Source: Dysgonamonadaceae bacterium
GTDB taxonomy: Bacteria; Bacteroidota; Bacteroidia; Bacteroidales; Azobacteroidaceae
Length of the DNA: 64,000 nucleotides
Assembly (NCBI GenBank): GCA_031253625.1
Contig: JAIRVZ010000032.1
Coordinates: 1 to 64,000, forward strand
Direction: 5' to 3'
The position numbers and the translations under genes were made by a program. Shown here piece by piece: positions 21,062 through 31,179 of the stretch. Below the pieces are notes generated by a model. That model saw nothing but the letters and a program-made list of their open reading frames with translations. It ran no database searches and was not told the DNA's origin. Each line of letters starts with the position of its first letter. Position 1 is the stretch's first letter.

Positions 21062-22314
21062 TCACAGAAGATACAACCGGAGTCATCCGACGATTAGCAA
21101 AAAAGCATTACGATGCTAAAGATATAATTAACCAAGTTATTACAACCGACAAAAAGAGGAAAAGTACTCAAACTCAATTAGATGCGAATTTAGCAGAATT
21201 GAACCAACTGTCGAAATCCATAGGACAATTGATGAAAGAGGGCAAAAAAGAAGAAGCAGAGGCTGCCCGGAATCAAGTTTCATCAATGAAAGAGGGTAAC
21301 AAGCAATTGGAGAACGAGATGAAAGACGCTGAAAAAGTGTTAACCGAATTGCTCTATCAAATTCCTAATCTTCCCTCAGATGAAGTTCCCGAAGGTCGCA
21401 TAGCAGAAGATAACGTTGTTGAACGTGAGGGTGGAGTTATTCCCAACCTTTCTTCGGATGCCGTTCCTCATTGGGATTTGGCAAAAAAATATGACTTGAT
21501 TGATTTTGAAACAGGAGTGAAAATTGCCGGAGCAGGTTTTCCTGTATATAAAGGAAAATTAGCCCGCCTGCAACGAGCTTTAATCAATTTCTTTTTAGAT
21601 AATGCCCTCGAAGCCGGTTATTTGGAAGTACAACCTCCTTATGTGGTAAATGAAGACTCCGGCTACGGAACAGGAAATTTGCCTGATAAAGAAGGACAAA
21701 TGTATCATTGCGGATTGGATGATTTATATCTGATTCCTACAGCAGAAGTTCCTGTAACCAATATTTACAGAGATGTTATCCTCGAAGAAAAAGACTTACC
21801 CATAAAAAATACCGCATATTCGGCTTGTTTTCGCAGAGAGGCCGGCTCTTACGGAAAAGATGTGAGAGGTTTAAATCGTTTACACCAATTTGATAAAGTC
21901 GAAATTGTGAGAATCGACAAACCCGAACATTCTTACGAATCGTTGAAAGAAATGGTCGATTATGTTCAGTCTTTAGTCGAGAAATTAGAATTGCCTTGGC
22001 GAATTTTACGCCTTTGCGGAGGAGATATGAGTTTTGCTTCTGCTTTGACATTCGATTTTGAAGTGTTTTCAGCAGCACAACAACGATGGCTGGAAGTAAG
22101 TTCGGTTTCTAATTTTGAAAGTTTCCAAGCCAATCGACTCAAATGTCGTTATAAAGACGAAGCTAAAAAGACTCAACTTTGTCATACTTTGAATGGAAGT
22201 GCTATGGCTTTGCCAAGAATTGTGGCTGCTTTGTTAGAGAATAACCAAACTCCCGAAGGAATTCGTATTCCTAAAGTTTTAGTTCCATATACCGGGTTTG
22301 AGCTAATAGATTAA
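21043..22314 (+). CDS. serS: Serine--tRNA ligase
   Basis: MLTLKVITED..., IPTAEVPVTNIYRD, CFRREAGSYGKDVRGLNRLHQFDKVE. Confidence 0.96.
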   Translation: MLTLKVITEDTTGVIRRLAKKHYDAKDIINQVITTDKKRKSTQTQLDANLAELNQLSKSIGQLMKEGKKEEAEAARNQVSSMKEGNKQLENEMKDAEKVLTELLYQIPNLPSDEVPEGRIAEDNVVEREGGVIPNLSSDAVPHWDLAKKYDLIDFETGVKIAGAGFPVYKGKLARLQRALINFFLDNALEAGYLEVQPPYVVNEDSGYGTGNLPDKEGQMYHCGLDDLYLIPTAEVPVTNIYRDVILEEKDLPIKNTAYSACFRREAGSYGKDVRGLNRLHQFDKVEIVRIDKPEHSYESLKEMVDYVQSLVEKLELPWRILRLCGGDMSFASALTFDFEVFSAAQQRWLEVSSVSNFESFQANRLKCRYKDEAKKTQLCHTLNGSAMALPRIVAALLENNQTPEGIRIPKVLVPYTGFELID

Positions 22315-22321
22315 TTTACTC

Positions 22322-22379
22322 TTGATGTATTATCAAGTCTCCTACGGAGACTTGCGTAATTTCAATTATAATACATCAA
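22322..22379. repeat. Bipartite palindromic structure between serS and rpsA
   Basis: Outer TTGATGTATTAT/ATAATACATCAA enclosing CAAGTCTCC-TAC-GGAGACTTG. Confidence 0.75.
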
Positions 22380-22431
22380 CATTAAGATTAATTTTTTAGT
22401 CTTCAAATTTTATTCTTCGATTATTTTGTTG

Positions 22432-22439
22432 TAAATTTG
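22432..22439 (+). promoter_or_regulatory. Bacteroidetes -7 element (TAAATTTG) upstream of rpsA
   Basis: TAAATTTGC ~65 nt before the start. Confidence 0.55.
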
Positions 22440-22501
22440 CAGCCATTTTATTTCAAGACAATATAAAGTCTAACTTATTAATTAACAACAATTATTTAAC
22501 A

Positions 22502-24457
22502 ATGAGCGAAGAACTGAAAAATGCAGAAACTGTTGAAACTCAAGAAACAGTAACTCCTGCTGAAGTACAAGAAGTGGCAGCTCCTGCTGCAACTGAAGAA
22601 ACCGCTGCTCCTGCAGAGGTTCAAGAAACACCTGCTCCCGCTAAAGCTAAAAAAGAAGAACCGGTTGCTAAAAAAGCTGCTACTGCTGCTGAATTTGACT
22701 GGGACGCTTATGAACAAGGCGAATCTTTCCGCGGTGTAAGCAAAGAAGAGTTAACAAAAACTTACGACGAAACATTGAACAAAATCAATGATAATGAAGT
22801 CGTAATGGGACGTGTAACTTCAATGAACAAACGTGAAGTTGTAGTTAACATCGGTTACAAATCGGATGGCGTAGTATCTATGAACGAATTCCGCTACAAT
22901 CCGGATTTGAAAATTGGCGACGAAGTAGAAGTTTACATTGAGAGCCAAGAAGACAAAAAAGGACAATTGCTCCTTTCTCACAAAAAAGCGCGTGCTACCC
23001 GCTCTTGGGATTTGGTAAACGCTGCGCTTGAAAACGACGAAATTGTTAAAGGTTACGTTAAATGCAGAACGAAAGGCGGTATGATTGTTGATGTATTCGG
23101 TATCGAAGCATTCTTACCGGGTTCTCAAATCGACGTTAAACCTATCCGTAATTACGACGTATTTGTAGATAAAACAATGGAATTCAAGGTTGTTAAAATC
23201 AATCAGGAATTCAAAAACGTGGTTGTTTCTCACAAAGCACTTATCGAGGCTGAACTGGAACAACAAAAGAAAGACATTATCTCTAAGCTCGAAAAAGGTC
23301 AAGTACTTGAAGGTGTGGTTAAAAACATCACTTCTTACGGAGTATTCATTGACTTGGGTGGCGTAGATGGTTTGATTCACATTACCGACCTTTCTTGGGG
23401 ACGTGTTACACACCCGGAAGAAGTGGTTAAATTGGACGATAAAATCAACGTGGTTATCCTTGATTTTGACGACGACAAAAAACGTATCGCTCTCGGCTTG
23501 AAACAATTAACTCCTCATCCTTGGGATGCTTTAGATGCAAATCTCAAAGTAGGTGATGTTGTGAAAGGTAAAGTAGTGGTTATGGCCGATTACTGTGCAT
23601 TTATTGAAATTGCTCCGGGAGTTGAAGGTTTGATCCACGTTTCTGAAATGAGTTGGACTCAACACTTGAGAAGTGCTCAAGATTTCATGAAAGTTGGTGA
23701 CGAAGTTGAAGCTGTTATCCTTACTTTGGATCGCGAAGAAAGAAAAATGTCGTTGGGTATCAAACAATTGAAAGCTGATCCATGGGAAAACATCGAAACC
23801 AAATATGCTATCGGTTCTAAACATACAGCTAAAGTGCGTAACTTTACAAACTTCGGTGTATTTGTTGAAATCGAAGAAGGCGTTGAAGGTTTGATTCACA
23901 TTTCCGACCTTTCTTGGACAAAGAAAATCAAACACCCAAGTGAATTCACAACAATTGGTGCTGAAATCGAAGTTCAAGTATTGGATATCGACAAAGAAAA
24001 CCGTCGCTTGAGCTTAGGTCACAAACAATTGGAAGAAAATCCATGGGATGTTTTTGAAACTATCTTTACTGTAGGTTCTGTTCACGAAGGAACTATCGTT
24101 GAATTGATGGATAAAGGTGCTGTAGTTTCTCTTCCTTATGGTGTTGAAGGTTTCGCAACTCCGAAACACCTTATCAAAGAAGACGGATCTTCTGCTCAAC
24201 CGGATGAAAAATTGATGTTCAAAGTGATTGAGTTCAATAAAGATTCCAAGAGAATTATTCTTTCTCACAGCCGTATTTTCGAAGACGAACAACGTGCTGA
24301 AGCGAAAAAAGATAAAGAAGTTGTAACTGAAAAGAAAACAACTAAAAGAGCTAAAAAAGAGAAAGAAGAAGCTCCTATAACTCAAACAATGGAAAAAACC
24401 ACACTTGGTGACATCGAGGAACTTGCTGCTTTGAAAGAAAAATTGGAAGGTAAATAA
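22502..24457 (+). CDS. rpsA: 30S ribosomal protein S1
   Basis: Multiple S1 repeats (GVFIDLGGVDGLIHITDLSWGRVTHPEEVVKL, GVFVEIEEGVEGLIHISDLSW). Confidence 0.95.
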   Translation: MSEELKNAETVETQETVTPAEVQEVAAPAATEETAAPAEVQETPAPAKAKKEEPVAKKAATAAEFDWDAYEQGESFRGVSKEELTKTYDETLNKINDNEVVMGRVTSMNKREVVVNIGYKSDGVVSMNEFRYNPDLKIGDEVEVYIESQEDKKGQLLLSHKKARATRSWDLVNAALENDEIVKGYVKCRTKGGMIVDVFGIEAFLPGSQIDVKPIRNYDVFVDKTMEFKVVKINQEFKNVVVSHKALIEAELEQQKKDIISKLEKGQVLEGVVKNITSYGVFIDLGGVDGLIHITDLSWGRVTHPEEVVKLDDKINVVILDFDDDKKRIALGLKQLTPHPWDALDANLKVGDVVKGKVVVMADYCAFIEIAPGVEGLIHVSEMSWTQHLRSAQDFMKVGDEVEAVILTLDREERKMSLGIKQLKADPWENIETKYAIGSKHTAKVRNFTNFGVFVEIEEGVEGLIHISDLSWTKKIKHPSEFTTIGAEIEVQVLDIDKENRRLSLGHKQLEENPWDVFETIFTVGSVHEGTIVELMDKGAVVSLPYGVEGFATPKHLIKEDGSSAQPDEKLMFKVIEFNKDSKRIILSHSRIFEDEQRAEAKKDKEVVTEKKTTKRAKKEKEEAPITQTMEKTTLGDIEELAALKEKLEGK

Positions 24458-24478
24458 TCCAAATTTCTATAAAAACGA

Positions 24479-24513
24479 AAAAGGCTATTTCATTATGAGA
24501 TAGCCTTTTGTTT
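24479..24513. terminator. Intrinsic terminator between rpsA and tdh
   Basis: AAAAGGCTATTTCA / TGAGATAGCCTTTT hairpin, followed by gTTTT. Confidence 0.8.
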
Positions 24514-24529
24514 TATGCGATTTCCTGAT

Positions 24530-25555
24530 TCACTCCCAATTTAAAATAACCTTTCCGCACTCTCCGCTCTCCATCACATCAAATCCTTTTTGGAAATCGT
24601 CGATTGAAAAATGATGTGTAATAATTGGAGATAAATCAATGCCCGAAATAAGCATTTGTTCCATTTGATACCAAGTTTCCCACATTTCGCGACCGTATAT
24701 TCCCTTCAAAGTCAATGCTTTGAAAATAATTTTGTCCCAATGAACCATTGTTGTATTGGGCAATATACCCAATAAAGCAATCTTAGAACCATTGTACATA
24801 TTTTCAATCATGCTCTCAAATGCGACAGGTGAACCCGACATCTCAAGACCAATATCAAAACCGTGCATGTGTAAGTCTTTTATGGCCTGCTCGATTGTTT
24901 CTCCTTTTGTTGGGTTTACAGTGTATGTAGCACCCATTTGTTTGGCAATATTCAATCGGTAATCGCTCAAATCACTGACCACAATATGGCGTGCCCCTGC
25001 GAAACGACAAATAGCAGTCGCCATCGAACCGATTAATCCTGCCCCTGTAATCAATACATCTTCCCCAATCATGGGAAATGAAAGTGCTGTGTGTGTGGCG
25101 TTTCCGAATGGGTCCATGATGGCTGCCATATCGTCAGAAATGCGGGAATCCAAACGAACCACATTTTGTGCCGGTAACGATAAATATTCAGCGAAAGCGC
25201 CGTCGCGATTTACTCCCACGCCAATACTATTTTCGCAAACATGCAATTTTCCTCGACGACAATTCCGGCAATGCCCACAAGCGATATGTCCTTCACCGGT
25301 AACACGATCACCTATGTTGACATTTTCAACACCGCGTCCTTTATCTGCTACCACACCCACATATTCGTGTCCGATAATCATGGGAGTTTTAATCGTGCGT
25401 TGCGACCATTCATCCCATTTATAGATGTGCAAATCGGTTCCACAAATGGCGGTTTTTTTAATTTTTATCAATACATCATTGACTCCTATTTTCGGCACCG
25501 GGACATTTTCCATCCAAATACCTTTTTCAGGACGAAGTTTTACGAGAGCTTTCAT
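24530..25555 (-). CDS. tdh: L-threonine 3-dehydrogenase
   Basis: [30 protein letters not shown]; adjacent to kbl. Confidence 0.94.
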   Translation of the reverse strand: MKALVKLRPEKGIWMENVPVPKIGVNDVLIKIKKTAICGTDLHIYKWDEWSQRTIKTPMIIGHEYVGVVADKGRGVENVNIGDRVTGEGHIACGHCRNCRRGKLHVCENSIGVGVNRDGAFAEYLSLPAQNVVRLDSRISDDMAAIMDPFGNATHTALSFPMIGEDVLITGAGLIGSMATAICRFAGARHIVVSDLSDYRLNIAKQMGATYTVNPTKGETIEQAIKDLHMHGFDIGLEMSGSPVAFESMIENMYNGSKIALLGILPNTTMVHWDKIIFKALTLKGIYGREMWETWYQMEQMLISGIDLSPIITHHFSIDDFQKGFDVMESGECGKVILNWE

Positions 25556-25559
25556 AATA

Positions 25560-26750
25560 TTACTTTAAAACGTTCAACTCTTTACCTGTTTTGATAAACG
25601 CTGCAATACATTTATCTAAATGTTCTTTTTCGTGAGCGGCAGAAATCTGTACCCGAATGCGTGCTTGTTCTTTGGGAACAACAGGGAAATAAAATCCGGT
25701 TACATAAATACCTTCCTCAAGCAGACTTGCTGCCATATCTTGCGATAGTTTTGCATCGTAAAGCATAACGGCACAAATGGCTGATTCAGTAGGTTTAATA
25801 TCAAATCCGGCATCAATCATTCGTTTTACAAAATATTCGGTGTTGGTGTGCAGTTTATTTTGTAAATCGTTTGTGCTGTCCATCATTTCAAACATCTTTA
25901 TTCCGGCAGCAGCAACCACCGGAGGAATGGAGTTGGAGAATAAATAAGGACGTGAACGTTGACGCAACAAATCGATGATTTCCTTTTTTCCGGTAGTAAA
26001 TCCGCCGATAGCACCACCGAACGCTTTTCCTAAAGTGCCTGTAATGATTTCTATTTTTCCTTTCAGATTATATCTTTCAGTTACTCCATGACCTGTTTTT
26101 CCGACTACACCTGCCGAGTGAGATTCATCGACCATAATCATTGCGTCGTATTTTCCTGCCAATTCATAGATTTTATCCAATGGAGCAACATTTCCGTCCA
26201 TCGAAAAAACGCCGTCTGTAACAATCAACTTGAATCGCTGTGCTTGTGCTTTTTTCAATTGATTTTCCAAATCTTCCATATCGGCATTGGCATATCGGTA
26301 GCGTTGTGCTTTGCTTAATCTTACGCCATCAATTATTGATGCATGATTTAGTGAATCGGAAATGATTGCATCTTCTTCTGTCAGCAAAGGTTCGAATACT
26401 CCTCCGTTCGCATCAAAACAGGCAGCATATAGTATTGAATCTTCCGTACCGAAAAAATGAGCAATGGATGCCTCTAATTTTTTGTGCAAATCTTGTGTGC
26501 CGCATATAAATCTGACGGAAGACATGCCGAATCCATGTGTATCCAATGCTTGCTTGGCGGCATCTTTTAATTGTTGACTGTTAGATAATCCCAAGTAATT
26601 GTTGGCACAAAAGTTCAACACTTCTTTTCCATCGGCCAATCTGATTAATGCGTCTTGCGGAGAAACAATAATACGTTCGTTTTTGAACAATCCAGCTTGC
26701 TTGATGTCTGCCAGTTCTTTTTCCAAATGTGATTTAAATGACTGATACAT
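25560..26750 (-). CDS. kbl: Glycine C-acetyltransferase
   Basis: [40 protein letters not shown]. Confidence 0.94.
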   Translation of the reverse strand: MYQSFKSHLEKELADIKQAGLFKNERIIVSPQDALIRLADGKEVLNFCANNYLGLSNSQQLKDAAKQALDTHGFGMSSVRFICGTQDLHKKLEASIAHFFGTEDSILYAACFDANGGVFEPLLTEEDAIISDSLNHASIIDGVRLSKAQRYRYANADMEDLENQLKKAQAQRFKLIVTDGVFSMDGNVAPLDKIYELAGKYDAMIMVDESHSAGVVGKTGHGVTERYNLKGKIEIITGTLGKAFGGAIGGFTTGKKEIIDLLRQRSRPYLFSNSIPPVVAAAGIKMFEMMDSTNDLQNKLHTNTEYFVKRMIDAGFDIKPTESAICAVMLYDAKLSQDMAASLLEEGIYVTGFYFPVVPKEQARIRVQISAAHEKEHLDKCIAAFIKTGKELNVLK

Positions 26751-26779
26751 AATCTATAGTGTATTTAGTGCAACATTTT

Positions 26780-27286
26780 TCAACCATGAATAGAGGCTTC
26801 GTTTAGTTCTATTACTTCCAAATCTTTAATTGTCTTCCCTTCGATTGCGAAACGAACCAGTGTTCTGACCTGATGAAATCCTTGCATTCCGGCAGCTCCC
26901 GGATTGACATGCAGCAGTTTGAGCGTATTGTCGTACTGCACTTTGAGAATATGAGAATGCCCGCAAACAAACAATTGAGGCGGATTGGTGAAGATATCGG
27001 GACGAACATCGGGAGCATATTTTCCGGGATAACCACCGATATGCGTAATCCACACATCCACTTCTTCTGCCTTGAAACGCAAATGTTTAGGGCATTCGCT
27101 ACGGATTAAATGTCCGTCGACATTTCCATGCACTGCTCTCACTGGTTTGATTGTCCGCAATTTTTCCAACACTTCTGGACTGCCTATATCTCCCGCGTGC
27201 CAAATTTCATCGCACGAAGCAAAATATTCGGCATATTTATTATCCCAATAAGCATGAGTATCTGAAAGCAATCCGATTTTCAGCAT
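26780..27286 (-). CDS. Metallophosphoesterase (YfcE/MJ0936 family)
   Basis: LLSDTHAYW, HAGDIGS, VHGNVD, CGHSHI. Confidence 0.9.
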   Translation of the reverse strand: MLKIGLLSDTHAYWDNKYAEYFASCDEIWHAGDIGSPEVLEKLRTIKPVRAVHGNVDGHLIRSECPKHLRFKAEEVDVWITHIGGYPGKYAPDVRPDIFTNPPQLFVCGHSHILKVQYDNTLKLLHVNPGAAGMQGFHQVRTLVRFAIEGKTIKDLEVIELNEASIHG

Positions 27287-27305
27287 AAAATTTTGATTTG
27301 GATTA

Positions 27306-27313
27306 CAAATTTA
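27306..27313 (-). promoter_or_regulatory. Bacteroidetes -7 element (TAAATTTG)
   Basis: CAAATTTA on + strand upstream of the phosphoesterase. Confidence 0.5.
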
Positions 27314-27377
27314 ATACATTTACGGGAATATTTTATAAGGTTTGAACAATAGGATGAAATAATTGTTTTTAAATATC

Positions 27378-29423
27378 ATGGAAAATCAATATAAATATTT
27401 CAATCGCGATGTCAGTTGGCTCTCTTTCAACTATCGGGTGTTATTGGAAGCTACCGACCAAACTTTACCACTCTACGAGCGCATCAAATTTTTAGCCATA
27501 CATGCGTCGAATCTTGAAGAATTCTACAAAATCAGAGTTGCTGAACATCAGGATATTATTAAGAAAAAAAAGCGAGCAGAGGAAGATTCGGAAAATTCTG
27601 AACAGATATTGTCTGAAATTAAAACAGAAGTAACCCGACAACAGGAAGAATTTTCACGAATTTTTGAACAGATGATTATTCCGGAACTTCAAGACAATAA
27701 AATCTTCCTGTATCAAAATGAACAGGTCAATGATTTTCATAAAAACTTCATTCAAAATTATTTTAGTGAAGAAATATATCCTTTCCTCGAACCTGTTCTG
27801 ATATTGAAAGATGAAATAAAATATTTCATTCGAGACAATCGGATATATTTGGTTGTGAGGATGATAGAAAATAAAAGCGGTGATTTCCGCTATGCAATAA
27901 TGAAAATTCCTTTTGCAAAAGTTCCGCGTTTTGTTAAACTTCCTGTGCTTGATGATAATTATTATTTCATGTTTGTGGAAGATATTATCAAAGCCAACTT
28001 AAAAAAGATTTTCTACGGATTTACTATTGATTGCAGTTATTGTGTCAAGATTTCGCGCGATGCCGATATTATCATAGACGAAGAGAAATTTTCCAACAAC
28101 AATTTAGTCGAAACAATCAAACAAAAAATAAAAAGGCGAAAGATAGGCGATCTTAGTCGTTTTGCATATGATTATAATATGCCGAAAGATTTTTTGGCAT
28201 TTTTGGCCTCGGCATTTGAAATACCTAAAAATGAAATGGTGCCCGACAGTCCTCATTTAAATATGCAGGATTTAATGAAATTACCTAATCCGGTTGGAGA
28301 AAAGCTTGTTTCGAAAACGCGAAGTCCAATCAGAATTCCAATATTAGACGATTCAAAAAAGGTTTCCAGTGTGATTCAAAAGCAGGATATTTTCCTGTTT
28401 TATCCCTATCATTCGTTTAATTATTTTCTCCGGTTTTTGAAAGAGGCAGCCTCTCCCGATTCGAAAGTGGAAAGCATCAAAGTAACTCAATATCGCGTGG
28501 CCGAACAATCAGATGTAATTAATACACTGATTTATGCTGCCCAAAACGGGAAAAAAGTTACGGTTTTTGTCGAGTTGAAAGCCCGTTTCGATGAAGAAAA
28601 TAATCTTGAGACAGCCGAGCGCATGGAAAAAGCCGGAATCAGGATTATTTACAGTTTGTCTAAATTAAAAGTACACGCTAAAGTGGCTTTAATCAAGGAA
28701 AAATATGGTTTAGCGGGAAAACAAAATAGAAGTTACGCTTATCTGAGTACCGGTAATTTCAATGAAAAAACGGCAAAACTTTATTCGGATATGTCGATTT
28801 TGACCTGTAACAAACAGTTAACCAACGAAGTAGGCCGTGTTTTCGATATATTGGAAGGAAATCTTACTAAATACGAATTCAAACATCTTTTGGTTACGCA
28901 ATCCAACTTGGTGCCAAGTCTGCAACAGATGATTCAGCGCGAAATCAAACATGCCAAACAAGGTCAAAAAGCCCATATTATTTTGAAAATGAACGGACTA
29001 CAAGATCCTGCTATGATTGATGAATTATACGAGGCAAGCAAAGCCGGTGTAGAAATTGACTTGATAGTGAGAGGAATATGTTGCTTGGTTCCCGATCAAC
29101 CATACAGTAAAAATATTCGCATCACACGAATTGTCGATGCTTATTTGGAGCATGCCCGCGTTTGGTATTTTTACAATGCCGGCAAAGAAGATTTATTCCT
29201 GACTTCGGCCGATTGGATGAAACGTAATCTTTACAGGAGAATAGAAACAGCTTTTCCGGTTATCAATCAAACCATCAAAAAGAAAATCATTGAAATTCTT
29301 AATATTCAATTAAAGGATAACGTGAAAGGATGTTTTATCGATGAAAACTTGAATAATGTTTTTAAAACAGAAGTAGGAGAGGAGCCAATAAGATCACAGA
29401 AGAAAATTTATACGATTTTGTAA
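27378..29423 (+). CDS. ppk1: Polyphosphate kinase 1
   Basis: YFNRDVSWLSFNYRVLLEA; VTQYRVAEQSDVINTLIYAAQNGKKVTVFVELKARFDEENN. Confidence 0.95.
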   Translation: MENQYKYFNRDVSWLSFNYRVLLEATDQTLPLYERIKFLAIHASNLEEFYKIRVAEHQDIIKKKKRAEEDSENSEQILSEIKTEVTRQQEEFSRIFEQMIIPELQDNKIFLYQNEQVNDFHKNFIQNYFSEEIYPFLEPVLILKDEIKYFIRDNRIYLVVRMIENKSGDFRYAIMKIPFAKVPRFVKLPVLDDNYYFMFVEDIIKANLKKIFYGFTIDCSYCVKISRDADIIIDEEKFSNNNLVETIKQKIKRRKIGDLSRFAYDYNMPKDFLAFLASAFEIPKNEMVPDSPHLNMQDLMKLPNPVGEKLVSKTRSPIRIPILDDSKKVSSVIQKQDIFLFYPYHSFNYFLRFLKEAASPDSKVESIKVTQYRVAEQSDVINTLIYAAQNGKKVTVFVELKARFDEENNLETAERMEKAGIRIIYSLSKLKVHAKVALIKEKYGLAGKQNRSYAYLSTGNFNEKTAKLYSDMSILTCNKQLTNEVGRVFDILEGNLTKYEFKHLLVTQSNLVPSLQQMIQREIKHAKQGQKAHIILKMNGLQDPAMIDELYEASKAGVEIDLIVRGICCLVPDQPYSKNIRITRIVDAYLEHARVWYFYNAGKEDLFLTSADWMKRNLYRRIETAFPVINQTIKKKIIEILNIQLKDNVKGCFIDENLNNVFKTEVGEEPIRSQKKIYTIL

Positions 29424-29429
29424 ATACTC

Positions 29430-30773
29430 CTAATTATTACCCCACACTTTATCATTATAGCCGATTCCGTGCTCCGTTCTTAGTTTACGAATATGCTTAC
29501 TTAATTCATCAATTTTAACTTCAATCTCTTTTATTTGTTCTTGGTTTGAATCCGGTTGGTCTAACAGCGATTCCTGATAACTCAGCAATGCTCCCTGATA
29601 TTGTGTGTAATAGAAGACGGCCATTTTGTAATCCTTCAAATCATATTCCAACAAGACGGACAAATTGAAAAATAGTTCCATTCTTTGCGCATTGGATGAG
29701 GCATAAGGAACGGCATTTGAATAGTACATAGCAGCATCCTGAAATAAATTGTCTTTCTCGTAAGCCTGAGCCAATCCATTGTAATAAGTATAGAGCGCAT
29801 TTCGATTGGGGAGTGCATTTTCGATCAATTTTTGATACATTTGAACAGCCTCCGGATAATAACCCAAATTATGGCTGACCTGCGCTAATGCATATAATAC
29901 CGTCATATTTGTTGAATCACGTTCGTAAGCTTGTTGCAAATATGGATAAGCAGCCGCGTCGTTTTTCAAAAAGAAATGTGAAATTCCCAAACTTCGATTT
30001 ACTATCAGAGAAGAGTCTCCGGCTGCGTGGCATTTTTCGAACCGGAGGACAGCTTCTTTGTAATTGTCCAAATTATAATAAGCAAAAGCATTCAAGGCAT
30101 TCATTTGAACATTAGTAGTATCGATAGTCAGAAAAGTTTCGGAATGTAATAAAGCCTGTGCGTAATCTTTTTGCTGAATACAAAGTTTTACTATACTTAA
30201 TGCAGAAAAAATGTCGTTAGCATCCAACTCCCAAGCGGCTTGATAGTAAGCTTTTGCGCTATCCGGTTGGTTGAGTTTTTCGTAACAAAGCGCAATGCTT
30301 TTTTTTAGATAGGAGGGATTATAAGTTTCAGGGTCAATTTGCAGGTAGTTTTCCAAGGCTGTCCTATATTTTTCGGATCGATAAAGCAAGTCGGCTTTTC
30401 GTACCTGAAAATAAGTATTGGTAGAATCCGTTTCTATTAATTTCTCATAACAATGAATACTTTGTGAGTATTGCAAACGATTTTCATAACATTGTGCCAA
30501 TTCTAATTGAATAAGAATATCATTCGGATAATTTTCCCGTAAGTGTTCTAAAATTTCGATGGCTTTGGAATAATTACTTAACCATTTATAACACAGAGCT
30601 TTTTGACATTCTAAATTTCGTGTAGGCTCCAGTGTGTTGATGTATTCAATCCCTTGTTGGTATTGTGCTTTCCGAAGATAATTTGTCAGTATAGAATCTT
30701 GTTCCTGAGCCTGAGAAATACTTACACCGAACAAGAAAATGCTTGCGAAAATCCATGTGATACTTTTTTTCAT
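29430..30773 (-). CDS. Tetratricopeptide-repeat secreted protein
   Basis: Signal peptide and repeated TPR helices. Confidence 0.85.
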   Translation of the reverse strand: MKKSITWIFASIFLFGVSISQAQEQDSILTNYLRKAQYQQGIEYINTLEPTRNLECQKALCYKWLSNYSKAIEILEHLRENYPNDILIQLELAQCYENRLQYSQSIHCYEKLIETDSTNTYFQVRKADLLYRSEKYRTALENYLQIDPETYNPSYLKKSIALCYEKLNQPDSAKAYYQAAWELDANDIFSALSIVKLCIQQKDYAQALLHSETFLTIDTTNVQMNALNAFAYYNLDNYKEAVLRFEKCHAAGDSSLIVNRSLGISHFFLKNDAAAYPYLQQAYERDSTNMTVLYALAQVSHNLGYYPEAVQMYQKLIENALPNRNALYTYYNGLAQAYEKDNLFQDAAMYYSNAVPYASSNAQRMELFFNLSVLLEYDLKDYKMAVFYYTQYQGALLSYQESLLDQPDSNQEQIKEIEVKIDELSKHIRKLRTEHGIGYNDKVWGNN

Positions 30774-30936
30774 ACTACAACTATGTCATTTGCGTAAATT
30801 TACGCATTTTGCGTAGAATAAGGCGGATGTCACATAAGTTATTTTATGGCATTAACGTAGTTTAACTTAATTGTCGCTTTTCCTGATGAATAATAAAGCA
30901 ATCCGGTTAAATAAATTCAAAAAAAATCAATTTTTC

Positions 30937-30968
30937 TTTGGCGTTTAAAGAATAATTATTTTTCTTTG
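30937..30968 (+). promoter_or_regulatory. Probable Bacteroidetes promoter for the trpB2 leader
   Basis: TTTG (30937-30940), N20, TTTCTTTG (30961-30968), one mismatch from TANNTTTG. Confidence 0.5.
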
Positions 30969-31002
30969 CGATATAATTGTGACAAAAAGTTATAAAAAAG
31001 AG

Positions 31003-31053
31003 ATGAAAAGTATCGTTATTTCTAAAAATTGGTGGTGGCAGTATCAATCTTAA
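31003..31053 (+). CDS. Tryptophan leader peptide MKSIVISKNWWWQYQS
   Basis: 16-aa ORF with TGGTGGTGG, ~180 nt upstream of trpB2 and followed by terminator. Confidence 0.85.
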   Translation: MKSIVISKNWWWQYQS

Positions 31054-31054
31054 A

Positions 31055-31130
31055 GGTGGATGCTCCATTGTGTGTGTTTTTAGTTCAACAAAAAATATAA
31101 ACCGTAGGAATCCACCCCTGCGGTTTTTTT
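31055..31130 (+). promoter_or_regulatory. Trp attenuator: antiterminator/terminator alternative structures
   Basis: Terminator AAACCGTAGG (31099-31108)/CCTGCGGTTT (31117-31126) then T-run; competing pairing GGTGGAT-gc-TCC (31055-31066) with GGAATCCACC (31107-31116). Confidence 0.82.
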
Positions 31131-31179
31131 GTATCAAAAAATTCTTCAAGTAATATATAAACAATTAAAGATTAAAATT

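Noticed and set aside
22496-22717. Antisense ORF opposite rpsA N-terminus (Phe/Ser-rich)
   Set aside because: Mirror of Ala/Glu/Lys-rich coding sequence; no independent signal.
22502-24457. Repeated DNA within rpsA as possible tandem repeat element
   Set aside because: Explained by homologous S1 domains.
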